Origin: Actinoplanes siamensis
GTDB lineage: Bacteria; Actinomycetota; Actinomycetes; Mycobacteriales; Micromonosporaceae
Reading direction: 5' to 3'
Assembly (NCBI RefSeq): GCF_016862395.1
Contig: NZ_BOMW01000008.1
Span: forward strand, 91,240 to 155,239
DNA length: 64,000 nucleotides
The translations under genes and the position numbers were made by a program. Positions 10,590 to 19,710 of the stretch are shown here, piece by piece. Within the stretch, counting starts at the first letter, position 1. Every line of letters begins with the position of its first letter. The notes below the pieces were generated by a model that did no database searches, was not told the origin of the DNA, and saw nothing but the letters and a program-made list of their open reading frames with translations.

Positions 10590-11297
10590 ATGCGGATCCT
10601 GGTGGTGGAGGACGACGCCGCGGTGCGTGACTCGCTCGCGCGCACACTGCGCTTCGAGGGATATCAGGTGGAGATCGCCGGCGACGGGCTGCAGGCCCTC
10701 GACGCGGTCCGCGCCGGCCAGCCGGACGCGCTGATCCTCGATGTCAGCATGCCGCGGATGGACGGCCTGGAGGCCTGCCGCCGGCTGCGCGCCGGCGGGG
10801 TGCTGCTGCCGGTGCTGATGCTGACCGCCCGGGACGGCGTCGGCGACCGGGTGGCCGGCCTCGACGCGGGCGCCGACGACTACCTCGTCAAACCCTTCGC
10901 CCTGCAGGAACTGCTGGCCCGGATCCGGGCCCTGCTGCGCCGGTCGGCGCTGACCGCGCCGGCCGGCGCCCCGGTGGAGACCGGGGCGGGCGAGTGGCTG
11001 GCCTTTTCGGATGTACGGCTCAATCCCCGCACACGCGAGGTCCATCGGGCCGGACGGCCGCTGAGGTTGACGCGTACGGAGTTCGACATCCTCGAGGCGT
11101 TCCTGCGCCACCCGCGTCAGGTGCTCACCCGGGCCGCGCTCTTCGAGCAGGTGTGGGGCTACGACTTCGGCGAGGGATCGAACAGCCTGCACGTCTACCT
11201 GGGTTACCTGCGGCGCAAACTGGAGGCGCGGGGCGAGCCGCGGCTGCTGCACACCGTGCGCGGGGTCGGCTTCGTGCTGCGGGAGGAGCCGCTGTGA
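10590..11297 (+). CDS. OmpR-family response regulator (MprA/CutR-like)
   Basis: A 235-residue regulator with a receiver domain (acidic EDD near residues 7-9, phospho-Asp in [13 protein letters not shown], Lys in YLVKPFA) and a C-terminal winged helix ([41 protein letters not shown]). ATG 10590 is chosen over GTG 10581, placing Met-Arg-Ile-Leu directly at the first strand. The stop overlaps the kinase GTG by four bases, so the two form a coupled pair. Many MprAB-like systems respond to envelope stress; the signal here is unknown. Confidence 0.93.
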   Translation: MRILVVEDDAAVRDSLARTLRFEGYQVEIAGDGLQALDAVRAGQPDALILDVSMPRMDGLEACRRLRAGGVLLPVLMLTARDGVGDRVAGLDAGADDYLVKPFALQELLARIRALLRRSALTAPAGAPVETGAGEWLAFSDVRLNPRTREVHRAGRPLRLTRTEFDILEAFLRHPRQVLTRAALFEQVWGYDFGEGSNSLHVYLGYLRRKLEARGEPRLLHTVRGVGFVLREEPL

Positions 11298-12784
11298 ACG
11301 ACCGTCGGGGAGGCGCCGCCGTGCGCGGGTTCGTCGCGCGGCTCCCGCCGGGCCGGTGGTGGCGGGCGCGCCCGCTGCACGCCCGGTTGTCGCTGCTGGT
11401 CACCGGCGCGGTGGGGGCGGCCGTGCTGGTGGTGGCGGCGGGCGCCTGGATCGCGGTCGGCCAGATCCAGCGGCACCAGGTGGCGCTGGAGCTGAGCAGC
11501 GACGCCGCGTCCATCGCGGCCAACCCGCAGCAGTGGCTGGCGACCGAGTCCTCCCGGACCCGGGACGACGGCAACCGCCCGGCGTACGGCAAGGGCGCGG
11601 GCCGCGACCGGGAGATCGGCCCGTGCTGGCAGATCCTCGACCCGGACGGCACGGCGGCCGGTGGCAGCCGCACCACGCTGCCGATCACCACCACCGCCAA
11701 GGAGATCGCCACCGGCACGCGGGAGGAGGCCGTGCAGGAGAAGATCGTGCTCGGTCCGGACGACTACATGATGCTCACCGTGCCGCTCGCCGGTGGGGGA
11801 GCGGTCCAGGTCGGCATGGACGAGGATCCCGGCGAGCGCGTGCTCACCGCGTTCGGGGTGCTGCTCGCGCTGGGCTGCGCGGCAGGCGTCGCCGGCGCGG
11901 CGTTCCTGGGGCGCACGGTGGCCCGCGCCGGCCTGGCCCCGGTGGAACGCCTGACCTCGGCGGTCGAGGACGTCGCCGTCACCCAGGACCTGGACCAGCC
12001 GATCGTGGTCCACGGCGCCGACGAGATCGCCCGGCTGGGCCGCTCGGTGAACGCGATGCTGGCCGCGATCGACGCCTCCCGTCGGGCCCAGCGCACCCTG
12101 GTCGAGGACGCCGGTCACGAGCTGCGCACCCCGCTGACCAGCATCCGCACCAACGTGGAGCTGCTGCTGGAGCTGGAACGCCGCCCGGAGCTGGCGCATC
12201 GCCTGCCTCCGGAGGAACGCGCCAAGCTGCTCGCCGACCTGGACGCCCAGGTACGCGAGCTGGCCACGCTGACCACCGAGCTGGTTGAGCTCTCCCGGGA
12301 GGAGGCCACCCGCGAGACGATCGAACCGCTCGACTTCGCCGAGGTGGTGTCCGCGGCCCTGGACCGGGTGCGCATCCGGGTGCCCGGCCTGGCCTACGAC
12401 ACGGCGCTCGACCTGGCCCCGGTCCTGGGCCGGCCCGGCGAGCTGGAGCGCATGGTGGTGAACGTGCTGGACAACGCCGCCAAGTGGAGCCCGCCCGGCG
12501 GCTCGGTCCAGGTCCGTCTGACCACCGCGGAGCCCGGCTGGACGGTCCTCACGGTCACCGACGGCGGCCCGGGCATCGCGGCCGAGGACCTGCCGCACGT
12601 CTTCGACCGCTTCTACCGCGCGCCGGCTGCGCGCTCGATGCCCGGCTCCGGTCTGGGCCTGGCCATCGTCGCCCAGACCGCCGCCCAGCACGGCGGCTGC
12701 GCCACCGCCGCCCCGGCCAGCGCGCCCGGTGCCGGCACCACGGTGACGATCCGGCTCCCGGCCCAGCCGCTCGCCGCGGCGTAG
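11294..12784 (+). CDS. Sensor histidine kinase (MprB-like, HAMP + HisKA)
   Basis: The cognate kinase of the upstream regulator, 496 residues from GTG 11294. It has two membrane segments (about residues 33-58 and 190-215) flanking a ~130-residue extracellular sensor, then a HAMP linker, a HisKA helix with [20 protein letters not shown] (His phospho-acceptor), and HATPase boxes [29 protein letters not shown] and [12 protein letters not shown]. The extracellular part shows only one Cys (GPCWQ). The GTGA overlap with the regulator gene fixes the start well. The longer in-frame extension upstream is antisense to nothing useful and lies inside the regulator gene. Confidence 0.92.
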   Translation: MNDRRGGAAVRGFVARLPPGRWWRARPLHARLSLLVTGAVGAAVLVVAAGAWIAVGQIQRHQVALELSSDAASIAANPQQWLATESSRTRDDGNRPAYGKGAGRDREIGPCWQILDPDGTAAGGSRTTLPITTTAKEIATGTREEAVQEKIVLGPDDYMMLTVPLAGGGAVQVGMDEDPGERVLTAFGVLLALGCAAGVAGAAFLGRTVARAGLAPVERLTSAVEDVAVTQDLDQPIVVHGADEIARLGRSVNAMLAAIDASRRAQRTLVEDAGHELRTPLTSIRTNVELLLELERRPELAHRLPPEERAKLLADLDAQVRELATLTTELVELSREEATRETIEPLDFAEVVSAALDRVRIRVPGLAYDTALDLAPVLGRPGELERMVVNVLDNAAKWSPPGGSVQVRLTTAEPGWTVLTVTDGGPGIAAEDLPHVFDRFYRAPAARSMPGSGLGLAIVAQTAAQHGGCATAAPASAPGAGTTVTIRLPAQPLAAA

Positions 12785-12847
12785 CGCCAAGCGTCCCGGC
12801 CCGCGCCCCCGGGGGCGGCCGCCGGCCGCGGGCGCGCCGCGAATCGG

Positions 12848-12967
12848 TCAGGCGGGGCCGAGGTGGTCCATCGAGCGGAGCGCCTCGACGACACCGGTGA
12901 GGTGGTCGCGCATCGCCGCCTCGGCCGCCTTCGCGGGCCAGTGGTCACGACACGCGCGCGACTCGGC
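12848..12967 (-). pseudogene. Possible 3' stub of a GntR/FadR (FCD) regulator gene
   Basis: The 330-base gap 12785-13114 has no intact gene. On the minus strand a frame ending at TGA 12848 reads AEAAMRDHLTGVVEALRS and then a short tail, with HWPAK before it. This resembles the last helix of an FCD ligand-binding domain (A-E-x-A-M-R-x-H-L), the kind of regulator often found beside dehydrogenase genes. No start or HTH region survives, because the frame runs into the upstream region of lhgO. Recognition is by pattern only. Confidence 0.35.
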
Positions 12968-13114
12968 GCGGTCCGCCGGTCCCGCCCCGGACCGGCCGGC
13001 GGTTGGACGGTTTCCCGACTCCGGGCGGCGAGGCGGCGCGGTCCTGTACCAGGATCAAGACGTGCACCGTCCACTTCGGCGGCACTGCGACCTGGCGGAA
13101 GAGGCGTGACAACG

Positions 13115-14308
13115 ATGAGTGACGAGACGATCGCGATCGTCGGGGCCGGCATCGTCGGGCTGGCGATCGGCCGGGAGATCACCCTTCGCCGCCCGGGGAC
13201 CAGGGTCGTCGTGCTGGAGAAGGAGCACGACGTCGCGCTGCACCAGACCGGGCACAACTCCGGGGTGGTGCACGCCGGGATCTACTACGCGCCGGGCAGC
13301 CTGAAGTCGCGGCTGTGCACGCGGGGGCGGGCGCTGCTCAAGGAGTACTGCCAGGAGCGGGACATCGCGTACGACGAGTGCGGGAAACTCGTCGTGGCGG
13401 TGCGGGCCGACGAGCTGGGGCGACTGGACGACCTGGAGAAGCGGGCGCGGGAGAATGCCGTACCGGGACTGCGGCGGGTCGATCCCGCGGGGATCCGGGA
13501 GATCGAGCCGCATGCCGCCGGCCTCGCCGCGCTGCACTCGCCGGAGACCGCCATCACGGATTTCCCGGGCGTCGCCCGGGCCTTCGCCGCCGACATCGCC
13601 GCCGCCGGGGGAGAGGTCCGCTGCGGCTGGCCGGTCGACAAGATCGCGGAGTACGGCGGTCGCACCGTGATCGCCGCGGGGCGGCGCACCCTGACCGCCG
13701 ACCGTCTGATCGTCTGCGCCGGCCTCCAGAGCGACCGCGTCGCCCGGCTCGCCGGGGACCGCGCGGAACCGGCCATCGTCCCGTTCCGCGGTGAGTACAT
13801 GCGGGTCGGACCGGCCAAGGCGGGACTGGTCCGCGGCATGATCTACCCGGTCCCCGACCCGCGCTACCCGTTCCTCGGCGTGCACTTCACCCGCCGCGTC
13901 ACCGGCGTGGTCGAGGTCGGCCCGAACGCGGTGCTGGCCACCGCCCGCGAGGGCTACCGGCGCTCCGGGCTCTCGGTGCGCGACCTGGCCGCCGTCGCCG
14001 CGTGGCCGGGCACCTGGCGGATGGCCCGCCGGCACTGGCGGACCGGCGTCAAAGAGGTGCGCGGCTCGCTCTCCAAGACCCGCTACATGGCCGAGGCCCA
14101 GCGGTACGTGCCGGAGATCGGCGCGTCCGACGTGGTCCGGGCCGGCGCCGGCGTGCGTGCCCAGGCGCTGGACCGCGACGGCAGCCTGGTCGACGACTTC
14201 CGCATCCACCGGATGGGCGCCGTCACGGCCATCCGCAACGCCCCGTCACCGGCGGCGACGTCGTCGCTGGCGATCGCCGAGCACGTCCTGCACGCGATCT
14301 TCGACTGA
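13115..14308 (+). CDS. lhgO: L-2-hydroxyglutarate oxidase/dehydrogenase
   Basis: A FAD enzyme of the DAO superfamily that oxidises L-2-hydroxyglutarate to 2-oxoglutarate. It shows the dinucleotide fold (IAIVGAGIVGLAIGREI), the family block HQTGHNSGVVHAGIYYAPGS with LKSRLC following, and the C-terminal substrate-side motif DFRIHRMGAVTAIRNAPSPA. At 397 residues from ATG 13115 it matches the usual length. Larger in-frame starts upstream are not credible. It stands alone, convergent with the siderophore ATPase gene. Bacterial LhgO enzymes can pass electrons to the quinone pool; nothing here shows the acceptor. Confidence 0.93.
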   Translation: MSDETIAIVGAGIVGLAIGREITLRRPGTRVVVLEKEHDVALHQTGHNSGVVHAGIYYAPGSLKSRLCTRGRALLKEYCQERDIAYDECGKLVVAVRADELGRLDDLEKRARENAVPGLRRVDPAGIREIEPHAAGLAALHSPETAITDFPGVARAFAADIAAAGGEVRCGWPVDKIAEYGGRTVIAAGRRTLTADRLIVCAGLQSDRVARLAGDRAEPAIVPFRGEYMRVGPAKAGLVRGMIYPVPDPRYPFLGVHFTRRVTGVVEVGPNAVLATAREGYRRSGLSVRDLAAVAAWPGTWRMARRHWRTGVKEVRGSLSKTRYMAEAQRYVPEIGASDVVRAGAGVRAQALDRDGSLVDDFRIHRMGAVTAIRNAPSPAATSSLAIAEHVLHAIFD

Positions 14309-14409
14309 CCCGGGCCGTCCAGCCGGGCCGACCGGCGCCCAGGGGCGAACCGGACCACCGGGACGGCGCAGCCGAAACCGAGCAGCAGCCCCGGGGCCCT
14401 TCCCGACCG

Positions 14410-15216
14410 TCAGACTTCAGCGTGCGCCGAGGACTTCTTCCGTGCGGCCGGGACGACCAGCGGGGTGCCGGTCTCCGGGTCGTCGATCACCCGGCAGGGC
14501 AGCCCGAAGACCTCCTCCACCAGCGCGGCGGTGAGCACGTCGGCCGGCGCGCCGGCCCTGGCGACCCGCCCGCCGCGCATGGCGATCAGATGCGTGGCGT
14601 AACGGGCGGCGTGGTTCAGGTCGTGCAGCACCGCGACCAGCGTGCGCCCCTGCTTCTCGTGCAGGTCGGCGCAGAGGTCCAGCACCTCGATCTGGTGTGC
14701 GATGTCCAGGTACGTCGTCGGCTCGTCCAGCAGCAGCAGCGGCGTCTGCTGGGCCAGCGCCATGGCGATCCACACCCGCTGGCGCTGGCCGCCGGAGAGC
14801 TCGTCGACGCTGCGGTCGGCCAGATCGCCCACCCCGGTCGCGGCCATCGACTCGGTGACCACTGTCTCGTCCTCGGTGGACCAGCGGCGTAGGAGGCTCT
14901 GGTGTGGGTAGCGGCCGCGGGCGACCAGCTCGGCCACGGTGATCCCGTCCGGGGCGGTGGACGACTGCGGCAGCAGGCCGAGCGTCCGGGCGACGGTGCG
15001 GGTGGGCAGCGTGTGCACGTCGCTGCCGTCCAGCAGCACCGTCCCGACCGCCGGCTTGAGCAGCCGGGCCAGGGCACGGAGCAGTGTCGACTTGCCGCAC
15101 GCGTTCGGGCCGATGATCACGGTGAACGAGCCGTCCGGGATGTCGACGCTCAGCTCCTCCGCGATGACCCGCTTGTCGTACGCCAGGGTCATCCCGGTCC
15201 CGCTCAGTCGGCTCAT
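14410..15216 (-). CDS. Siderophore ABC importer ATPase (FepC-like)
   Basis: The ATPase of a ferric-siderophore importer. It has Walker A (GPNACGKST), Q-loop (LLPQSS), signature (LSGGQRQRVWIAMALAQ), Walker B (LLLLDEPT) and the H-loop (VLHDLNHA), all characteristic of FepC/FhuC proteins. It has 268 residues. It is the third gene of the minus-strand operon permease-permease-ATPase, 37 bases after the second permease. Iron control is expected from the iron box at 17312, which precedes the first gene. The particular siderophore cannot be inferred. Confidence 0.93.
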   Translation of the reverse strand: MSRLSGTGMTLAYDKRVIAEELSVDIPDGSFTVIIGPNACGKSTLLRALARLLKPAVGTVLLDGSDVHTLPTRTVARTLGLLPQSSTAPDGITVAELVARGRYPHQSLLRRWSTEDETVVTESMAATGVGDLADRSVDELSGGQRQRVWIAMALAQQTPLLLLDEPTTYLDIAHQIEVLDLCADLHEKQGRTLVAVLHDLNHAARYATHLIAMRGGRVARAGAPADVLTAALVEEVFGLPCRVIDDPETGTPLVVPAARKKSSAHAEV

Positions 15217-15253
15217 TCCTGCGCTCCTGTGGTGGTCTTCGCGAATACGGGGA

Positions 15254-16249
15254 TCAAATCCGGCCGGCCTTGCGTTGCGAGACCAGCAGCCAGACGAGGT
15301 AGGCCCCGCCCAGCGCCCCGGTCACCACGCCCACCGGCAGCGGATAGCCGGAGTGCATGGCCAGCCAGTCCGCGCCGACGGTGAGCAGCGCGCCGACGGC
15401 CATCGAGGGCAGCAGGTTCGGGCCCGGCGCGCGGGTCAGCCGCCTGGCGATGTTCGGCGCGATCAGCGCGACGAAGTTGACCGGCCCGGCCGCGGCCGCC
15501 GCGCACGCCACCACCAGAGCCGCGGCGAGCAGCGCGCCGGTGCGCACGCGCCGGACCGGAACGCCCAGCCCGGCCGCGATGTCGTCGCCCATCTCCAGCA
15601 TCCGCAGACCCGGACCGCAAGCCAGGGCGAGGAACGGGACGGCCACCACCAGCACGCCGAGCAGCGGCAGCGCCTCCTCCCAGCCCCGTCCGTCGAAGCT
15701 GCCGGTGAGCCAGAGCATCGCCCTGGCGTTCTCCATCTGCACGCCCTTGGTCAGCAGCCAGCCGCTGATCCCGTTGAGGATCGCCGCCATGCCGACGCCG
15801 ACCAGGATGAACCGGTACCCGTGCAGGCCCCGCCGGCCGCCGACGAGCTGGATCAGCAGGGCCGCCGCGACACCGCCGGCCACCGCGGCGAGCGAGAGCT
15901 GGGCGCTGGTGCCGCCGAGGACCACCACGGCCAGCCCCGCGGTGCTCGCGCCGTTGACGATGCCGAGCACGTCGGGGCTGCCCAGCGGGTTGCGGGTGAG
16001 TGACTGGAAGGTCGCGCCGGAGGCGGCCAGGGCCATGCCGACCAGGACGGCGGTGACCACCCGGGGCAGCCGCAGCTCGTTGATGATGAACGCGTGCGCG
16101 GCGGTGCCCTGACCGGCCAGGGTCCTCACCACGTCGCCGGGGGCGATCGGGAAGTCTCCGGTGCCCAGCGTGAGCACGGCCAGCACGGCCATGCCGGCCA
16201 GCGCGACGGCGCCGACGAGCACGGCGCGGGGACGGACGGTGGCCATCAT
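15254..16249 (-). CDS. Siderophore ABC importer permease (FepG/FecCD family)
   Basis: The second permease of the importer, 331 residues, with about nine to ten membrane segments. FecCD motifs are visible: LRLPRVVTAVLVGMALAASG, FQSLTRNPLGSPDVLGI, the ATPase-contact stretch GLGVPVRRVRTGALL, and GPVNFVALIAPNIARRL. ATG 16249 overlaps the upstream permease stop as ATGA, giving coupled translation. A long in-frame extension to 16477 lies inside the neighbouring gene and is ignored. Confidence 0.92.
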   Translation of the reverse strand: MMATVRPRAVLVGAVALAGMAVLAVLTLGTGDFPIAPGDVVRTLAGQGTAAHAFIINELRLPRVVTAVLVGMALAASGATFQSLTRNPLGSPDVLGIVNGASTAGLAVVVLGGTSAQLSLAAVAGGVAAALLIQLVGGRRGLHGYRFILVGVGMAAILNGISGWLLTKGVQMENARAMLWLTGSFDGRGWEEALPLLGVLVVAVPFLALACGPGLRMLEMGDDIAAGLGVPVRRVRTGALLAAALVVACAAAAAGPVNFVALIAPNIARRLTRAPGPNLLPSMAVGALLTVGADWLAMHSGYPLPVGVVTGALGGAYLVWLLVSQRKAGRI

Positions 16250-17259
16250 TTGACGACTCGCACGAGGTAGAGGAAGAGGGGACCGCCGAGCACCGCGGTG
16301 ACCACGCCGACCTGCAGCTCGCCGGGGCTGCCCAGGACCCGGCCGAGCACGTCGGCGCCGACCAGCAGCACCGGCGAGAGCACCGCCGTGTAGGGCAGCA
16401 TCCAGCGCAGGTCGGGCCCGGTGAACGGGCGGACCAGGTGCGGGATGAGCAGGCCGACGAAGATGATCGGGCCGCACGCCGCGGTGGCCGCGCCGCAGAG
16501 CAGGGTGACCGCGACGATCACCAGGACCCGGATGACGCCGGGCCGGGCGCCGAGGGCGCGGGCCGCGTCGTCGCCGAGAGCCAGCGCGTTCAGCGGGCGG
16601 GCCGTGGCCAGCGCGAGCAGCAGGCCGGCCAGGATGAACGGCAGCACCCGGTGGATCGTCGGGAAGTCCGCGCTGGCCAGTGAGCCGACCGTCCAGAACC
16701 GCATCGCCTCGACCGACTCGGTGTGGGCGAGCAGGACCGCGCTCACGTACGAGTAGAGGGTGGCGTTCAGCGCCGCGCCGGCCAGCGCCAGCCGGGCCGG
16801 AGTGGCCGCGCGCCCGCCGCCCACCGCGTACACCAGCGCGGTGACGATCGCGGCGCCGATCAGAGCGAACCAGACGTATCCGGAGAAGGTCGCGATGCCC
16901 AGGAAGGCGGCGGCCGTGGCGACCGCTGCCGAGGCGCCGGCGTTGATGCCGAGCAGGCCCGGGTCGGCGAGCGGGTTGCGGGTCAGCGCCTGCATGATCG
17001 CGCCGGCCAGGCCCAGGGCGAGGCCGACGAGCAGGCCCAGCAACGTCCGGGGCAGCCGCATCTCGTGAACGATCCGGTAGTACGGCGAACCGGAGTCGAC
17101 CAGGCCGGACCAGACCTCGCCGGGGGCGAGAAAACGCGCGCCGAACCCGATGCCGAGCACCAGCACGACGGCGAGCACCGCGAGCGCGGCCAGCAGCCCG
17201 GCCGCGAGCCTCCCCTGGCTGCGGACCCGCTGTTCAGAACGGGTGTCGATGGTGGACAG
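16246..17259 (-). CDS. Siderophore ABC importer permease (FepD/FecCD family), probable CTG start
   Basis: The first gene of the importer operon. FecCD motifs include MRLPRTLLGLLVGLALGLAG, MQALTRNPLADPGLLGI and GPIIFVGLLIPHLVRPF. The only ATG/GTG in the right frame near the 5' end is GTG 17178, which would cut away the basic leader and half of the first membrane helix. The frame stays open upstream to a TAA with no ATG, GTG or TTG, but a CTG at 17259 sits seven bases after GGGAG and gives an N-terminus (STIDTRSEQRVRSQGRLAAG) typical of the family. I therefore annotate CTG as the likely start. The iron box lies about 50 bases further upstream. Confidence 0.88.
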   Translation of the reverse strand: MSTIDTRSEQRVRSQGRLAAGLLAALAVLAVVLVLGIGFGARFLAPGEVWSGLVDSGSPYYRIVHEMRLPRTLLGLLVGLALGLAGAIMQALTRNPLADPGLLGINAGASAAVATAAAFLGIATFSGYVWFALIGAAIVTALVYAVGGGRAATPARLALAGAALNATLYSYVSAVLLAHTESVEAMRFWTVGSLASADFPTIHRVLPFILAGLLLALATARPLNALALGDDAARALGARPGVIRVLVIVAVTLLCGAATAACGPIIFVGLLIPHLVRPFTGPDLRWMLPYTAVLSPVLLVGADVLGRVLGSPGELQVGVVTAVLGGPLFLYLVRVVK

Positions 17260-17311
17260 TGGTGGGCTCCCGTTCGCTTCCGGCGGATCCTGTTGACGCG
17301 CTTTCGGCTCG

Positions 17312-17330
17312 TTAGGTTAGCCTAACCATT
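17312..17330. promoter_or_regulatory. Iron box (IdeR/DmdR-type operator)
   Basis: TTAGGTTAGCCTAACCATT lies between the divergent permease operon (start near 17259) and the binding-protein gene (17376). It matches the 19-bp IdeR/DmdR consensus (TTAGGTTAGSCTAACCTAA) at all but the last three positions. One site can serve both arms. Inference: the importer is repressed when Fe(II) is plentiful. Confidence 0.85.
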
Positions 17331-17375
17331 CATCCGGTCGAGCGACCGGCCTGTTGTTCTGCGAAAGATGTGAAC

Positions 17376-18407
17376 ATGTCACTTTCCTCCTTTCCCCTGT
17401 CCCGTCGTGGCCTGCTGACGGCCGGCGGGGCCGTCGCCGCCGGCGCGGTGCTGAGCGCATGTGGCAGCAAGGATGACGACACGTCCTCGCCGGCTTCCTC
17501 GGCCGCCGCCTCCGGCCCGTGGTCCTTCACCGACGACGTGCCCAAGGAGTTGACGGCGGACCGGACGCCGTCCAAGATCGTCGCTTTCACCGGAACCGCT
17601 GCCGCGCTGGCCGACCTGGGGCTGCAGGACAAGATCGTCGGTGTCTTCGGCGAGACCAAGAAGTCCGACGGCACCGCCGAGGAGCAGGCCGGCTCGCTGG
17701 ACATCGGCAAGGTCCAGATCATCGGCAACGCGTGGGGTGAGTTCTCCGTCGAGAAGTACGCCGCGCTCACCCCGGACGTGCTGATCACGCACATGTTCGA
17801 CCCGGGCGCGTACTGGTACGTCCCGGACGAGTCGAAGGACAAGATCCTCGCGGTGGCTCCGGCGGCCGCGATCTCCGTCGGCCGCGTCCCGCTGACCAAG
17901 CCGATCGAGCGCTACGCCGAGCTGGCCAAGTCCCTCGGCGCCGACCTGACCGCGCCGAAGGTCGCCGAGGCCAAGGCCCGCTTCGAGAAGGCCGCCGCCG
18001 ACCTGACCGCCGCCGCCAAGGCGTCCGGCGGCGTCAAGGTGCTGTTCGGCTCCGGTAGCCCGGACATCTTCTACGTCTCCAGCGCCGCGGTCAGCTCCGA
18101 CCTGATGTACTTCAAGGAGCTCGGCGTCGACCTGATCCTCCCCGAGGTCAAGGGCCAGGACTACTACGAGTCCCTGAGCTGGGAGAACGCCGACAAGTAC
18201 AAGGCCGACATCATTTTCCTGGACTCCCGCACCGGCACCCTGCAGCCCAAGGACCTGGTGTCCAAGCCGGCCTGGAACGCGCTGCCCGCCGTCAAGGCCA
18301 ACCAGGTGTTCCCGTGGCAGGCCGTCCCGATCTACTCGTGGAACGGCGCCGCCCCGCTGCTGGAGGCCCTGACCGCCGCGATCAAGAAGTCCAAGAAGGT
18401 CGCCTGA
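17376..18407 (+). CDS. Ferric-siderophore binding lipoprotein (FepB/FhuD family)
   Basis: The extracytoplasmic binding protein of the importer. The leader carries both a twin-arginine motif (SRRGLLTAGG) and a lipobox (LSAC, Cys near residue 27), so it is probably Tat-exported and lipid-anchored. A polar Ser/Asp linker follows, then two lobes joined by a long helix, typical of TroA-like class III binding proteins (KIVAFTGTAAALADLGLQDK, LTPDVLITH). ATG 17376 is chosen over GTG 17370. The gene end overlaps the convergent MBL gene by 26 bases. Confidence 0.92.
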   Translation: MSLSSFPLSRRGLLTAGGAVAAGAVLSACGSKDDDTSSPASSAAASGPWSFTDDVPKELTADRTPSKIVAFTGTAAALADLGLQDKIVGVFGETKKSDGTAEEQAGSLDIGKVQIIGNAWGEFSVEKYAALTPDVLITHMFDPGAYWYVPDESKDKILAVAPAAAISVGRVPLTKPIERYAELAKSLGADLTAPKVAEAKARFEKAAADLTAAAKASGGVKVLFGSGSPDIFYVSSAAVSSDLMYFKELGVDLILPEVKGQDYYESLSWENADKYKADIIFLDSRTGTLQPKDLVSKPAWNALPAVKANQVFPWQAVPIYSWNGAAPLLEALTAAIKKSKKVA

Positions 18408-19515
18408 CCTGCGCCCCGCCGCCGGTGCCCGGCACCGGCGGCGGGACCGCGGCGTCCTGTCCGGCGCGGGTCACCACCTCGCCGGACCAGCGCAGCGCCC
18501 CGCGGTCGGCCAGATAACGCACGTGCGCCATGGTCTCGGCGATCGCGCCGACCCGCATCGCACCGATCTGCGCCCACGGCCGTGACCAGGTCAGGCCAGC
18601 GGCCAGCTGCCAGATCGTGGGCGCCCCCAGCTTGTCCACGACCGCCACGACCTCCTCGCACCGCTGGTCGTGATGCGCCCGCAACTGCCGGGCGCGCGCC
18701 GCGATGCCCCGGAACCGGTACTCGTGCGCGGGCAGCGCCTCCAGTTCGTCGTACCCCGCCACCTTCGTCAGCGATTCCAGGAACGCCTCGAGCGGCGACG
18801 AGCCGGGCCGCTGCAGGCCGATGTTGGGACTGATCCGCGGCAGCAGGTGATCGCCGGTGAGCAGCACCCCGGCGTCCGCCTCGACCAGGCAGATGTGCCC
18901 GGGGGTATGCCCCGGGGTCCACACCGTGGTCAGTCTGCGCCCCTTGACCGGCACCGGGTCGCCGTCCTCGAGCAGCACGTCCGGCTTGGCCGGTGCGGAG
19001 AGCCGGTGCTGCCCGATCGTCCCGGCCAGCACCGCGATCTCGTCCTCCGGCACCTGGTGCGCCCGCAGCCACTCGGCGGGCGAGCCGCCGGGCGTCAGCG
19101 CGTCCCGCTCGGCCGGGTGCATGGCCACCCAGGCGCCCCGGTCCTGGAGCCGCTTGGAGAGCCCGTGATGGTCCGAGTGCACGTGCGTGACCACCACACC
19201 GGCCACGTCGTCAGCGGTCGCCCCGGCCGCGGCCAGCCCGTCCCGCAGTGCCGCCCAGCCCTCGTCGCTGTCCCAGCCCGGGTCCACGACCACCACCCCG
19301 TCGTCGCCCGGGATCAGGTAACAGATGGTGTATCGCAGCGGATTGTCCGGGATCGGCACCGGCACCGACCAGATCCCACAGGTCAGCCGGCCCGCCGCCG
19401 GCAGCGTCCAGGCGCCGTCGGTCAGCCGCTCCACCGGGGGCAGGACGCGCGCCCGCCAGGCCTCGTGCTGCGCGACACCGGTCACGACGATCCCGGCTGC
19501 CATCCCGTACCCCAC
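18382..19515 (-). CDS. MBL-fold hydrolase with C-terminal winged helix (LACTB2-like)
   Basis: A 377-residue metallo-hydrolase. The metal site is clear: VTHVHSDHHGL, the HTPGHTPGH histidine, TGDHLLP aspartate and a late HEYRFRG histidine. After residue ~265 comes a helical, winged-helix-like domain (ARQLRAHHDQRCEEV, TMAHVRYLADRGAL) as in LACTB2-type hydrolases and some acyl-CoA/CoA-thioester hydrolases. The last ~30 codons (PPPVPGTGGG region) are encoded by a perfect palindrome that doubles as the terminator of the opposing gene. ATG 19515 or the ATG four codons later could start it. Confidence 0.88.
   Translation of the reverse strand: MGYGMAAGIVVTGVAQHEAWRARVLPPVERLTDGAWTLPAAGRLTCGIWSVPVPIPDNPLRYTICYLIPGDDGVVVVDPGWDSDEGWAALRDGLAAAGATADDVAGVVVTHVHSDHHGLSKRLQDRGAWVAMHPAERDALTPGGSPAEWLRAHQVPEDEIAVLAGTIGQHRLSAPAKPDVLLEDGDPVPVKGRRLTTVWTPGHTPGHICLVEADAGVLLTGDHLLPRISPNIGLQRPGSSPLEAFLESLTKVAGYDELEALPAHEYRFRGIAARARQLRAHHDQRCEEVVAVVDKLGAPTIWQLAAGLTWSRPWAQIGAMRVGAIAETMAHVRYLADRGALRWSGEVVTRAGQDAAVPPPVPGTGGGAQVRRPSWTS
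18415..18445 (+). terminator. Factor-independent-like hairpin after the siderophore-binding gene
   Basis: A perfect 15-bp inverted repeat (CCCGCCGCCGGTGCC and its complement around base 18430) begins eight bases after the binding-protein stop. It has no T-run, as is usual in actinomycetes. It lies inside the 3' coding part of the convergent MBL gene. Confidence 0.7.
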
Positions 19516-19710
19516 TTCCTAGACGGACCCGGTCCAGGAATACGACCCTAAACCGATCGGTACGGGAACGGCGACGCCGGCCCCGCGGCCACTCGGTCGC
19601 ACCGCCGTGCCGCTGACGGCCGGTCCCTTCCGCGGCACAGCGCCGAGCGCTGTCGCGGCGTCCTTCAACGGCAAGGGCCGCGCGCTGCCGCCAGCGGCCC
19701 CCGGCCGGGC

